Below, piece by piece: positions 1 through 11,215 of a DNA stretch of 64,000 nt. Position 1 is the stretch's first letter. Each line of letters begins with the position of its first letter. The stretch is from Doryteuthis pealeii (taxonomy: Eukaryota > Mollusca > Cephalopoda > Myopsida > Loliginidae): NCBI GenBank assembly GCA_023376005.1, contig CM042150.1, forward strand, positions 74,060,131 through 74,124,130, written 5' to 3'. The notes beneath the pieces were generated by a model. That model was not told the DNA's origin, did not search any database, and saw nothing but the letters and a program-made list of their open reading frames with translations. Position numbers and translations under genes: made by a program.

Positions 1-50
1 TATATGTTGTGTTAAAGTAACCATCTAATAGGGATTGAAGTTTGCATAGG

Positions 51-51
<1 letters not shown>

Positions 52-100
<49 letters not shown>
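52..100. repeat. (TA)n microsatellite
   Basis: An almost pure alternating TA run with one short interruption near its left end. It is the first of about twenty similar runs in the window. Many of the others abut SINE-2 copies. Confidence 0.97.
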
Positions 101-103
<3 letters not shown>

Positions 104-2660
104 TGCACCAGCACCAATCTGATATTTGTCAGAGAGATGACAGTGGAACAGAATCTGCACATGTCATCAACATGTTCTTGTGTCTTCTGCATTTCTTTTT
201 ATGTGTTTCGTATCACCCATCCACTCATGTGTCTCCCAAAATTACATCATATCACCATGTATACAATATCATCAAGGTTCATTTGCTTACCCTTGAACAC
301 CTACCTGTTTCTGGTCAACAGTCAACATGGCATTTGTATTCCATGACTTTGGCTTCAAGAGAGATCAGATTCCATCATGAAATGATATCAATATTCTTCA
401 TGCCGATGAGTATTAATTTCCTTTCTCTACACATCTAATATATAACATATATCGCCATTTTTACTGCTATGGGTATATTAGTATCCATATATTAATATTC
501 ATCTTTGCATTTATGAAATTGAAAATGTCTCCTATTTTTGCTGCTGAATGTTTTCCTTTGAAATTTATAGATTTCTTTTCTGGCATAATGAGTTAATGTT
601 TTCACATTTTGTTTGTTTCCAACATAAAGTGAAAATTATTTGGCAATTTCAGAAAATATGACAATCTAAAATGAGTAATATTGTTAATGAAAATAAAACT
701 TAGTAATAATCAAAGTTTAAAAATTGTCTGCACAAATCAAGCAAGTTGATATAAACAGAATAAAGTGTAATAAATAATGCTTTCTGCTTGGGAAAATATC
801 CCCTCTCATTTGTGTGTGGGTGGTGGTGGTGGGGGTTACCCAAAATAACCAAAATTATTTACTCATCTCCAATCACAATTTTGGAAAGGAACTATGAATC
901 ATTTTGAACTTGTTCCATGGCACACATTCAAATGATAGTTTTTTTCCCTCAAAGTGTTGTCCTGGGTATAAAAAAAAACTAGACACTAAAATGCATCTAG
1001 ACCTCTAGGGAGTGTGGAGTTGCTTCTTGATTGCCATTACTTCAAAAGTGGTGGTACCTGTTTGGGTACTAGCTATGGGATAATAGATCATCTGTTTGAA
1101 AATTTATAGTACCAGATAGAAATACTAAATAGCATATAAATGTATGCAAATTATTTGTATAAATAATAATTACATGATTATCATCATTGGTTACTTGAAA
1201 TGATATTGTTTGCAAAATAAAAAAAGTAGTTCATAACTGAATAACACAAGGGTTGATGTGTCATTCATTTTCCTTTTTGAATGAATATGTTTAATCCACT
1301 TTTCTATTTTCAATGAATAAATTAATCTTTCTATTGGAATACTTGAAACTTGGAGTAATTGTGTGTAAATTATTTATAATTCTTTACAAATGATTATACA
1401 AAAAAAACTAAATTCATCAATCACACCTGTAATAATGTAAAAGATTTGCTCACACAGGCTATATAAACTGTGTTTTATCCCACCAACTCACCCCCATTGG
1501 GTACCTGAGTTTCTTTTAGCTAAATAAATTATAAAACAGGACTGAACAGAACTAGAAGTACTAAGCTTTATTTAACTAAATGAAACTCATACAATTTGAG
1601 CGTAGGATACCACAACTACCTATATCTTGAAAAAAACAAAACAAAACATTAGTATTTACAAAAAAATATTTATAAATTTCTAACTCTATTTCTATTTTAT
1701 AAATAAGTTAAACTTGAATAAAATTTCAGTGTTGAATTCCTACTCAACAGACAAATGAAAGAAAACCAAAATGCATGTTATTTAATGGCAATAAATAAGA
1801 ACCAACTGCAATATATTTTATTGGAATTAATTTTTTCATGGATCAGGTAAACAAAAAAAAAAAACTTAAAAAAAAACAAACCTTTCAAATAGAAATATCA
1901 TGTTCTTCATACTTTGGTAAAATGGGATAATATTTGAGCAAGTTTTTTTAAGCTGGTTTTTCTTTCTCAATAATCCAATACCACCATAATTCTGAAAAGC
2001 AAAAATATTTCTCTTGCATTCCAGTAGAGGAGTTTTTTGTGGGGGGGGTATCCTCCTAATCCAATATTCAGGAATTCATCCTGTTGCTTGAGTTATTGCC
2101 AAAAAAAAAAAAATAAAAAAAATAAAATAAATAAAATAAAGAGTGGGAGAGAGAGGCAAACGGAATGACTTGACACACATTTTTTTATGCAGATGTTTGT
2201 CATGATTATCTTATTACAACCTTGGATTGTCAAAAAGGAAATGTTCAATAAAATTAGTTAAACTTGATTATTAGGATTAATGAAAAGTTTACCTACTTTC
2301 AGAATCCTTTTAAACAACTCTAACAAAAATTATTTTGGTAGAACAAATACATTAAATATATATACAAATCTTTATTGAAGAACATCATCCATTTTATGCA
2401 TATTTATTCAATTTTTTTATTTTCAATCTCTTTAAATTTTCATAATTCAAAATTGAGCAAAATAAACACAAAAGTGTTTACCAATTCAGAATTCAAAAAA
2501 TTGTGGAATAAAAAAATCTCTATAATGATGTGTTATTTATATTATTGCAACATACCAAAAAAATTACACATCATGGCAAGAATTTTTTAAGCAAAACAGA
2601 ACAGAATAAATGTTTTAACTTAGAGAATAAATTATTTTCAATCCAATATGAAACTTAATA
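101..2660. other. AT-rich non-coding stretch
   Basis: No recognisable gene or mobile element was seen. The stretch holds short frames without family motifs, several A-runs and an A/T-rich simple tract at about 2100-2140 built from AAATA/AAAATA units. The two overlapping frames at 137-438 have no recognisable motif and are treated as chance. Confidence 0.6.
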
Positions 2661-2684
2661 ATGCAAGGTGTGCAAAATGATAAA

Positions 2685-3092
2685 AATAATAATGGGTAAG
2701 AAAGGTGACATACAAACAGATTCCAAATATCTAGTGTTAATTAACAAGAAGAAAAGAACATGTCATCCAGTGGATTGTGTTGTTCCTGTGGACCAAAGAT
2801 TGAAAATAAAAGAAAGCAAAAAGACAAATACATGGATCTTGCCAGAGAGCTAAAAACTGTGGAACATGAAAGTAATAGTGATAGCAATTTGTTGTTGGTG
2901 CTTATTGAATAGTTCCCAAATAGCCGGAAAAGAGACTGGGGAAACTGGAAATGAGAGGAAGACCATCCAGACCACAGCACTTAAAATCAGCTAGAGTACT
3001 TAGAGTCCTGGAGACATGAGGAGACTTGCAGTCATCCAGACTTTAGTAAAAAAGACACCAGTTAGAGTTAGGGTGAAAAACTTGCAAGAAGT
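2685..3092 (+). mobile_element. LINE-B fragment B1, C-terminal endonuclease-like region
   Basis: This is the 3' coding end of a non-LTR retrotransposon, broken by stops and frameshifts. The translation contains LVLINKKKRTCHPVDCVVP followed by KIKESKK, then TWILPES, a decayed form of the (K)YLDLAREL block that is clear in copy B4. In related elements this PD...K-type block, followed by a conserved GALG / IQTTALL tail, lies C-terminal to the RT and resembles a restriction-like endonuclease domain (family knowledge). Further shifted pieces match the tail around 2860-3050. Four other segments in the window (8655, 9405, 7700, 22310) belong to the same family. It is non-functional here. Confidence 0.75.
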
Positions 3093-3111
3093 TAAAAATT
3101 ATATGATAATT

Positions 3112-3480
3112 TTAATATGATATGGTCTTGCAAACTTGGATAGTAGAATACCTGAAAATGTACAAAATATTTGACAATATAATAAAAATCCTAGAAGAGA
3201 TGAAAATCCAAAGAAGCAGCTTCCAGGAAGACTCCTTCACACCACTGCTATTTGTTATAGCAATGATGCCACTCCATTTTATACTTAAAAAATGCACAAA
3301 TAACTACAAATTTATAATCAATCAGAGGAAAAAATAAACCACCTTATGTACATGGATGATATCAAGATATCTGGAAAAAAAAACAAAACAAAAAAAAAGA
3401 AACCCTTTTACAGACTAAGAATTTATATCCAGGATATAGGAATGGAATTTGGGATCAAAAAGTGCACCATGCTCTTGATA
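3112..3480 (+). mobile_element. LINE-B fragment B2, reverse transcriptase palm region
   Basis: The frame opening at 3122 encodes WIVEYLKMYKIFDNIIK and then FQEDSFTPLLFVIAMMPL. This matches the non-LTR RT block normally read as FQGDSLSPLLF. After a stop near 3335, a shifted frame gives the catalytic-type YMDDIK (about 3349-3366), then IYIQDIGMEFGIKKC at about 3424-3470. It is a decayed RT palm. It sits downstream of the C-terminal fragment B1, the reverse of the order inside an intact element, so B1 and B2 are probably separate insertions or a rearrangement. Confidence 0.8.
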
Positions 3481-3485
3481 GTTGG

Positions 3486-3600
3486 ATTCATACCTTTCCC
3501 AAGAGTATTAATACTATGAGAAATGCTTGTTCAGGATTTGAACTCGGGCCAATGAGTTTATTTCCTATGATGATAACTCTTATACCACAAGCACCTCCAA
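3486..3600 (-). mobile_element. SINE-2 fragment (tRNA-like head)
   Basis: Read on the minus strand, this carries the SINE-2 head: a TGGTATAAG A-box-like segment, the CATAGGAAAT block and a B-box-like GAGTTCAAATCCTG, followed by the conserved middle phrase GGGAAAGGTATGAATCC. The 3' half of the family consensus is missing. Confidence 0.7.
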
Positions 3601-4126
3601 AAAACTATTAAATAAGTGAAAAAATATCACCTTTCAGACAATTTTAACAAGTGAAAAAAAAAACTTCGGACAAATAAAAAATAATCCTAATCATAGGATG
3701 TAATCATGTCTTTGTATTGCTTAAAAAATGTATCACCTATTGTGTATCAAAAGTATTTGTACTTTTACAGACTGTTACTCTAAAAGCTTATTGTTTGGCA
3801 AGTAAGTATAGAGTATTTTTAAAAGAATCAAATATTATTGCTAGACTAGGTTGACTCAGTGTGATTGACAGGTAATAACCCCTAAGGTCAGTTGGAAGGT
3901 TGGCTATCATTGGAGGAGTTAAAGTTATGTGACTAAAATTTTAGAAGTTAGAAATTAGATTTTAACTTTGAATTAGTTAGCACAGAGCCACTGAATAGTG
4001 TGGTGATAATTTCCATCAATGGTCCAATTTCTAGTTCATTTGACCAGTAAAGAAAATATGAATAAAAGAATGTGTGTACACAAATACAGAGACTTCATGT
4101 TAATTCATCCCAGCAAAGAGAGTAAG

Positions 4127-4240
4127 GAAATAGTTTGTTTCATTGTTTAATGGCATATCAACCTTTGTTGGTTATTTTAATGCCAAAGCTATCCTTGTAG
4201 AAAAACAGTAGTGATACTATTTAACCCATAGCTAAGGGGA
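4127..4240 (-). mobile_element. LINE-C 3' tail (C3)
   Basis: On the minus strand this ends in TTGATATGCCATTAAAC followed by short A/C-rich units. That matches the 3' terminus of the better preserved LINE-C copy at 42108-42400. It lies head-on against the D element that begins at 4257, so the two copies of this tail form an inverted pair around D1. That could mimic the terminal inverted repeats of a DNA transposon. Confidence 0.6.
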
Positions 4241-4256
4241 TATGGGAGTACATACC

Positions 4257-4872
4257 TTTTCCCACCGCCCTGTCGGCTGGGGCGTTAGAATGCAATGACT
4301 GCACCTCTGCAGAGGGGTAAGATTCCCCCAAATGGGATCACCTGTTGGCCATGGGTGGCGACCCGTGATGCTTAAGGACGGAGTCTTGGTGGATGAGCAG
4401 TCCATGACCTGCAACACTCCACTTAGAACCTTACTTAGGCTAGATGGGCAGTTGGAGTGGCCCTCACCGATCAATCAGCTGGTCACGTCAAGCCCTAGCA
4501 CCTATATGATTGCCCCAACCCTATTGCCCTTATGGCAACCCCTAATCCTTCTTATCATATGGGTGCTAGAAGGTGGTGGCTGAGGGTTACATGTCCTGAG
4601 AATGATGTTAAATTCTATCTGATGGTGAGGTTCCAGTTCTGGAGGTTTGGGGAATGTGGGGTACCCCTTCATCACCATTGCTCCCTGGTCCACTCTGACC
4701 CGGAGTGGTAGTACCTGTTAGGGTCCCCTCTATGGGTTGAATAAAAAATCATGAGTTTATAAACAAAATTGTATTATGCATTAAGAATGAATTTATTTCA
4801 CAACTTTGTCAGCATTAAATGACCCACTGAGGTTGGTTGATATGCTGTAAAACAAAACAAACCAAACCAAAC
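4257..4872 (+). mobile_element. Non-autonomous retroposon D, copy D1
   Basis: A 0.6-kb element of higher GC than its surroundings. It is about 80-85% identical by eye to 48057-48640 and weakly present at 44860-45260. It starts near CCCTGTCGGCTGGGGCGTTA and ends with GGCATTAAATGACCCACTGA-like sequence, a ...GATATGC(C/T)GTAAAAC terminus and CAAAA/CCAAA repeats. The last 70 bp match the LINE-C 3' terminus, so the element probably moves using LINE-C machinery (inference). Short frames on both strands in this span lack known motifs. Confidence 0.75.
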
Positions 4873-5325
4873 CTTTTCCCAAAGGTATTGATACAAAAGT
4901 GAACATAATAGCATGACTGTGATTCAAAATAGCTAACTACGATTTTGCAATACAGTATATTAACCCCTACACCATGGTGTCTCTTCCGCTAAGACAATAG
5001 ATTAGCCAGGAAAAAGATGGAACAGAGAAAATCAGCATGTAGCATCATGAAGAGAAGAGATAGCTATTTCATGTACACATCTAAAAATGATCTATGATAT
5101 ATTATAATTATTATTGTTATTATACATTATTGTTATCAAATGTTAATATTGGCAGATGCAGTAACTGTGATTCTGATAATTTTGAGGCATAATTTTAAAC
5201 TGAGTCTGAAGTCCATACAAATTGATTTAAGCATTTTAAAATTCATTTGAAATAAAGTCAAGAAGTGAATGACTATCAGTTGTTGATTATGATGATTTAA
5301 AATGAAAAATAGAGGAAAAGCCAAT

Positions 5326-6094
5326 AATACTGGTTTACAAAAAATATTTTTTGTCTGAGGCAAGAATGTGAATAGGTGTTTTTTTACTAATTTGGGTGTG
5401 CTGAATTCAAATTTATAAACAGTTTTGCTCTATCACCTCTAGTTTTCTGTCTTTTAAATAGTCTTATTTTAGTATATACAGAGTATATACGTGCTTATTT
5501 CAACAGTTGTAGCAGCTTATTACAGATAAAACAGGATAGATAAAGAACATTGACGGAATAAATATACTTGGATGACACAATGTACACAATTCATAATACT
5601 GCAGACGTGTGTTTTCTTAGATGATCTGCTGTATTTTGCCTCCGGGATGTCATGCAAGAGCATCCAGCAGAAGTCTCCCATCATATAATATGCGTCATTG
5701 GAAACAATAAAATATGTGTCATTGAAAATTGTAATACAAATATATACCCAAAAGATTGTATAACACAATTGTGCACTACTGGCTGTTGATTGAGATGTGT
5801 TGGCTACGCTTAACTGCCAAAATCCATCTTGATATGCTATATATATATAATGTAATGCTATCACTTACATTTATTGCATAATAACAAAAAAAAGACATAA
5901 GTGACACAATATTAGAAATTAACCCTGAATGCAAATACGCCTTTATGTACAGTATGTGTACAAAATGTACAGTATGCATATAAAACTAGAGGTGATAAGT
6001 AAAAACGGATTTCAAATCTGAATTCAGCACCCCCAAATTAGGTTAAAACAGCTATTTTTGTACTTGCCTTAATTTCTTTGTAAACCAGTTTTAT
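5326..6094. mobile_element. Inverted-repeat element IR-1
   Basis: The arms at about 5326-5446 and 5983-6094 are imperfect inverted repeats of roughly 110-120 bp. Shared blocks include ACTGGTTTACAAA, GGCAAG, CTAATTTGGG, GCTGAATTCA and TATCACCTCTAG, with their complements on the right. The 0.5-kb interior has only short frames with no recognised motif. This architecture fits a non-autonomous foldback or MITE-like DNA element. Confidence 0.7.
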
Positions 6095-6523
6095 CAGCAC
6101 TTGAAAACTTTCAGAAGAGTAAGGACCATTAAAATTTATCATAAGTAGAACACTATATAGGCTTCAAGAAGCATCCAGGAGATTTTGACAAGTTCTCTAT
6201 GAATTCTCAGTTGATTACAAAGTGAAAACTATTTTGATACAATCTAATATATATTTTTCAATTAAAAAGCCCAACACTCTTGACAGTTATAATCTATCAT
6301 ATTGATATGCATATAAATTAGGATGATTTTATCTGTAAAAGGATATAAATTAAATTCATAGACATTATCTTATCATATTCAATATTATAAATCTCTTTCA
6401 CTCATTGAATATCATTCTTTCGATTTGAGCAGTGAAACCTTTGCGAATCTGTGTTGTTGTAATGAAAAGAAAGAGAACTAGAAAGAACTATAAAACAATC
6501 TCTTTCTGTTTTTATCTTGTAGA

Positions 6524-6610
6524 AACATTCCCACCATCAAAGAAATTTCACAGTCATTTTCAGATCGTGCAGACTCATCACCATCCATGCTTGAAAAACT
6601 ACTTTGCTAA
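6524..6610 (+). other. Possible terminal exon (unproven)
   Basis: A pyrimidine-rich tract ending in TTTTTATCTTGTAG at 6522 looks like a good 3' splice acceptor. The next 87 bp read in one frame as NIPTIKEISQSFSDRADSSP and then SMLEKLLC before a TAA at 6608-6610. The composition is more protein-like than the surrounding noise. No upstream exon of the same gene was recognised, and chance is the main alternative. A possible AATAAA signal lies at about 6864. Confidence 0.25.
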
Positions 6611-7024
6611 AGATAAGAGAAATTTGCAATCACAGATGGCCACTGTGTTTCTCCCTGTTTGCCTGTCCAACTTTGGATAAAATTCCCAAACCTGACCAAT
6701 CCCAGAATGAGTAAAATTTATCAGTCAAGTTGAAACAGTTGTGTCTTGCCAAGATAAAACCTGATTTGCTGAATATATGTCTGACTTGAATTTCTCTTGA
6801 AATACTACTTGTGTCTTTGAAGATTAAATTGTAATTTGCAAATGGAAGACAACAAATACAGTCAAAATAAATTTCAACACTATTATTTTGGTGACTGATT
6901 ATTTAGTTTTAAACATAGTTTCCTTTTTATAAAAAAAGAAGTGAATATTAATTGAGGAGAGTAACATCCTGTAGTGACTCAAATCTTTCATTCTGTTCAA
7001 AATCAACTGAAATAAAATTTGATA

Positions 7025-7268
7025 TCATCATCATCAAGGCATGCAGAAACATGGATTCCTTTGACTGTCTTTTATCATTTGTCTCTATCAGAAATCACTC
7101 TTGGTAAGTCCTCTAGATGGCATCCAGTATTATCACAGAGCTGAAATGTAAGTTTTTGCTGGTTGGCCAACACTGGTGTGTCCACATATAGGAGTCCATA
7201 GGAGATATTGCTTATGAATTTGTCCTTACTTCTCCAGCAGTACCAAGCATGTCTTACTCATTGAAATT
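7025..7268 (-). mobile_element. LINE-A copy A1, 3' end
   Basis: A 5'-truncated RTE-like LINE end. The left boundary is a (TCA)n tract, the complement of the (ATG)n tail seen on every LINE-A end in this window. On the minus strand the last coding block corresponds to the CWRS.DE / HTSVG.PAKTY / QLC.DTGC region clearly readable in copy A7 at 62487. Stops and small indels make it inactive. Confidence 0.8.
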
Positions 7269-7699
7269 TGAATTGTTATCTACTCCCCAAGTTGTATTTA
7301 AATAACCTAGTATGAAATTTAAAAAAAAAAAAAATTAGTAGCCAGCCCCTGACAAAAAATTTTATCAGACAAAATTTTTGTTTCCAACTCAAAAAGACAA
7401 CCTATGTTCCCTCTTTAGATGGCCATGACAGAAATGTGGCCTTGCTGTCTATTCTATCTTGAGACCAGTATCTTTTTTTAAAAAATTACTCACACATCTT
7501 AGGTAAATTACTCTTATTAAATCAGTCAGACCTTAAATCAAATTATATTTTCAATACATTTTGTAAACTTGGAGGTGAATTTTCATTTAGCAATTTTGCT
7601 GTTAACTGTGATTAAATCTATTTTTATTATCTAGCTGTATGTCTGCTTTTTCATTATTTTTCTTTATGTAATTTCTATAAAGACACAGCTAACTTTTAA

Positions 7700-7850
7700 A
7701 AACACCCAAAAAAACTGTGGAATATGAGTAGAACAGTCTGTAAAAAGCTGGGAAAAAGACTGGAGGAACTGAAGAACCAGGTAATGATTGGGACCATCTA
7801 GACCATATTTTTGAAGAGATGAGGAAACTTTGTCTCTCTCTCTGTCTCTG
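7700..7850 (+). mobile_element. LINE-B fragment B3
   Basis: A short piece of the LINE-B C-terminal tail. The plus strand reads LWNMSRTVCKKLGKRLEELK, matching the better preserved tail of copy B4. The right end runs into a CT/GA palindrome at 7833-7872. Confidence 0.6.
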
Positions 7851-7872
7851 AGACAGAGAGAGACAGAGAGTC
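7833..7872. repeat. CT/GA inverted repeat
   Basis: A run of CTCTCTCTGTCTC is followed directly by GAGACAGAGAGAGACAGAGAG, giving a near-perfect hairpin of about 18 bp per arm with almost no loop. Confidence 0.85.
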
Positions 7873-8221
7873 TGAGGTGGGGGGGGTAAATAATCAACCA
7901 CAGAAGTGAATGCAACAAATTGACACAGGCTGAGTACAAAAGCAGATACAAAATATTTTTAATAATCTATTTGCTCAACACTGAACCATTACCATAATGT
8001 ATGAATTTCCAACCTAAAATTTTAATTTAATTCCAGAATGACAACATAGTCAGCAGAAATCTTGCACAAAATTTAATTGCTTTGAAGAAGATAGATTTAT
8101 TTTTAGCATTATTTTACAGACATTTTGTTATTTGATAATTTTGAATTTTTCCTCACTTGAAAAAGAAAGCATGTTTCTTTATATATTTCTACTAGCTTAG
8201 AAAGAAGATATATTAAGCTTA

Positions 8222-8288
8222 GAGGGAGAGAAAAAGAGAGAGGGAGAGTGGGTAGAGAGAGAGAGGGTAGAGAGAGAGAGACAAAGAG
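8222..8288 (+). repeat. GA-rich microsatellite
   Basis: An impure (GA)n/(GGGA) tract on the plus strand. No coding or regulatory role can be argued from sequence. Confidence 0.9.
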
Positions 8289-8654
8289 ATGTGTAAAAAT
8301 GATTTTGTAAAAATCACTTAAAACATTTATGTTAAAATAGTAATTATTTTTTCCTCAAAGATTACAAGATTATCACAAGACTTGGAAGTGTATTAAAATC
8401 ACAATGTTCTGTCTTGTACAGCCAGAAGCACCATATTCTTGAATGAGATAGTCATGAAATTTTATGTAACAAAATGAGGAAATATCAAATTTACAAAAAA
8501 TAAAGGAGAACACCATTTATATTTCAATGATCTGATTTTTGTATTCATGTTACCATAACTCTATACATTAAAATACTCTAACTTAGAAAATAAAGCAATT
8601 TTCAACCCACTTGCAATGTGGTTGTAATAGTAGCAATAATAATAATAATAATTG

Positions 8655-9112
8655 TCCTGGAGAATAAGATGCATAAAAAATCTCTGGGACTTTGAGGTAC
8701 AGACGGATCACCTAATCCTGGTCAGGAGACCAGACCTAGTATTTATTGACAAGAAGAGAACCTGTCATCTCGTTGATTTTGCCATCCCTGCCAACCAGGG
8801 AGTGAAAATGAAAGAAAGCAAAAGATAGACAAATACTTGGACCTTGCCAGAGAACTGAGAAAACTGGAACATGAAGGTGAGCATCGTACTAATTGTAGTT
8901 GGTGCCTTTGGAATGGTTTCCAAAGGTCTGGAAAAGATTTTGGGCGAATTGGAAATCACAGGAAGAATCGAGACCATCCAAACTACAGCACTGTTAAGAT
9001 TGGCTAGAGTACTCAGAAGAATCCTGGAGACCGGAGGAGACTTGCTATAACTCAGCTTCCAGTGAACCACTGGCTACGGTCAGTATGAAAATCTCAATAA
9101 TAATAATAGTAA
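8655..9112 (+). mobile_element. LINE-B copy B4, 3' end
   Basis: The best preserved 3' end of LINE-B in the window. In changing frames it reads IRWDF-like, QTDHLI.., DLVFIDKKRTCHLVDFAIP, KESKR, KYLDLARELRKLEHEGEH, GAFGMVSKGLEKILGELEI, IETIQTTALLRLARVLRRIL and ETGGDL. These are the endonuclease-like block followed by the conserved C-terminal tail of this non-LTR family. It ends in an (AAT)n tract beginning near 9094, a microsatellite-type LINE terminus. Several frameshifts inactivate it. Confidence 0.85.
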
Positions 9113-9404
9113 TCATCATAAAACCAAACAGAAATAACAATTAAAAACTATTTCCATGTCACCTTATTCATATATATTTTTGCAAATAATTAATATAGAT
9201 TTTACAAATAGGATGTAACTTAACATATTACTTAACCAAAAACTGGCATTAGCTGAATATACCTTTGTACTTATACTGATCAAAGATAAAACTACAACAT
9301 TCTGAGTTACTGTTTCATTTCTGTCACCACAAAACCTTATTATTCTTCTGCATATTATTGATTTTTGCTTTGACGTAATTTGTCAACATTTTTGTGTTTC
9401 TATC

Positions 9405-9965
9405 AAAAGTGATTCAATTCTTCTCTTCTGATTTCTCCTTCATAACCACTCATTTCATGTGCAATTTCTTTAGTTTGTCACTTGAAGTATCTGTACAATT
9501 ATCATTATCTAACATTTTTAATCTATTTGAGTTTTTCACAACAGCTTCATTTTTTTTTTCACTGAGGTCTGGGGATGCATCTAAGTATTCTGATTTTAAC
9601 AGTGTTTTGGTCTAGATGCTTTCAATTTTTCCTCTGATCTCCATTTTCCCCAGTTTTTTTTCCTAGGCTTTTAGGGTCTGTTCAAAGGGAATCACTGACA
9701 TCTTGATGTTTCACAGATTCTTTCAGCTCTCTTACAAGTATTTGCCTATCTTTTCACTTTCTTTAATTTTTAATCTATGAACAATAAAATCAACTAAATG
9801 ACAAGTTCTATTTTTCTTGTTAATTAGCAAAAGGTCCGACCTCCTGGCTGGGATTGAATGATCCATTTGTATTTCAAAGTCCGAGATGGATTTTATGCTT
9901 CTCATTTTCTTGGACAAGATTCTGATTTGTGTATATACCATTTGTCAGCATGTTCACATTTTAAT
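9405..9965 (-). mobile_element. LINE-B copy B5
   Basis: A minus-strand frame from 9941 reads IRILSKKMRSIKSISDFEIQ, then MDHSIPARRSDLLLINKKN and RTCHLVDFIVHRLKIKESEK. This is the same endonuclease-like block as B1 and B4. The conserved PADH segment is reduced, so a few codons were lost. Downstream, decayed frames corresponding to the tail continue to about 9410. It lies in opposite orientation to B4, about 300 bp away. Confidence 0.8.
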
Positions 9966-10307
9966 CTCTATCCTAATCCCCAGTGGACCACTTTCACCCA
10001 GTCATGTCTTATTTATATTCCTTTTTTTCTAGTTTGCTATATTTACTTTATTATTATTATTTGTTGAAGAACCAGTAAACCTGATGTTGAATCACATACT
10101 ATTCATACAGCTTATAATTAATTGCAAAGGAATAGGAGGAACTAGTCTATAAGTAACATTGATAGTTATATCCCTTAAGAATCTATAATGATTGGGGTGA
10201 GCATAAACACAGCACCCCCTATAAACATAGACCATACATCATACAGTGAAAACTTTAGATAAAAATTCAGATAGTAGATTGGTTGGTTGGTTGATTGATT
10301 GATTTTA

Positions 10308-10820
10308 ATGGCATATTAACCCGTCTGGGGTTATGTCATGCCTAATGGTTAGGAAGTAATATATGTTGTGTATTTATATTTATACTTTTTTAGTAATTGG
10401 TTTTAACAATGTATTAGCACCATTGGGGATCATGTTGTATGGTATTAAGTTCATGTCTATATTCTATGGTATAATTTTATTTCTCTCAAAAAGGACAGAA
10501 TGTCCTTTATGTTGACATTTTCAAATAGATCTTTCATATTGTTTGCATTAGAATAATGGTTTCTGATTTGCGAAAAAAAACCTGCATTCCATGAATCAGT
10601 GTTTGACATGTTTTACACTGTGGTTGTTGTTCTTGTTTGAGTATATAGGAGTGTGTGAGTTTTGTGTGACCAATGCGTAATCAGGACACAATGACTTGTT
10701 CCTTTCTAGACTTTCTTAAAGCTGGTCTCCAGTCTTCCAAAATGGGTTTGATTAGGAAGAGTTTATTGTGGATATTGTTATTCCAGCGTTGTTGCCATTT
10801 TGTATGAAGGAATGTATTAA
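10308..10820 (-). mobile_element. LINE-C copy C1, C-terminal RNase H-like region
   Basis: Minus-strand translation gives FLHTKWQQRWNNNIHNKLF, then PILEDWRPALRKSRKEQVI, a stop, LRIGHTKLTHSYILKQEQQ and PQCKTCQ. The RIGHT.LTHSY and C..C signatures are typical of the region after RNase H in Jockey/CR1-type LINEs (family knowledge). It then decays and ends at a TTGAT/TTGGT-rich microsatellite at about 10280-10310, equivalent to the CAAAA/CCAAA tails of other copies. The in-frame stop and indels make it a relic. Confidence 0.85.
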
Positions 10821-10933
10821 TTTTAGGTTTCAAGTCAGTATATGAAATCTTGACAAAAAATTCAACTAAAAACAGGCCAAGAGATGCACATGTTTGAAAA
10901 TTACGGCTGTAACAACAGTACTCAGACCTGATG

Positions 10934-11215
10934 TAAATATGCAGTTATAGTTATAGGAAATGGACATGTTCACTCAAGATCAAATCCTGGACAAGGCTGT
11001 TTGCATTTCCCATTGTATTAATACCATTGGGAAAGGTATGCATCCAACTATTCTGCCTCCAGCAATGAGTAAATGGTTGTGCACACAGGGCTCTTTAATC
11101 TTGGTACAGAATTGGTATAAGAGAAGGAAAACTGAATTCAGACTCTGCTTAAAGATTGATCTTGTGTCACATTCTGCTCATGCAAAGAAGTTGGGTAAAT
11201 ACATATATAAATAGT
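10934..11215 (+). mobile_element. SINE-2 copy, tRNA-derived
   Basis: This carries the family order: ATAGTTATAGGAAATGGACA (degenerate head), AGATCAAATCCTGG (B-box-like), GGGAAAGGTATGCATCCAAC, GGGCTCTTTAATCTTGG, AGAAGGAAAACTGAATTCA, CTTGTGTCACATTCTGCTCA and a TTGGGTAAATAC end. The open frame of 84 codons through it is not a gene. Confidence 0.8.

Noticed and set aside
137..438. Two overlapping ORFs (69 and 88 codons)
   Set aside because: No motif, low-complexity hydrophobic composition and mutual overlap. Compatible with chance.
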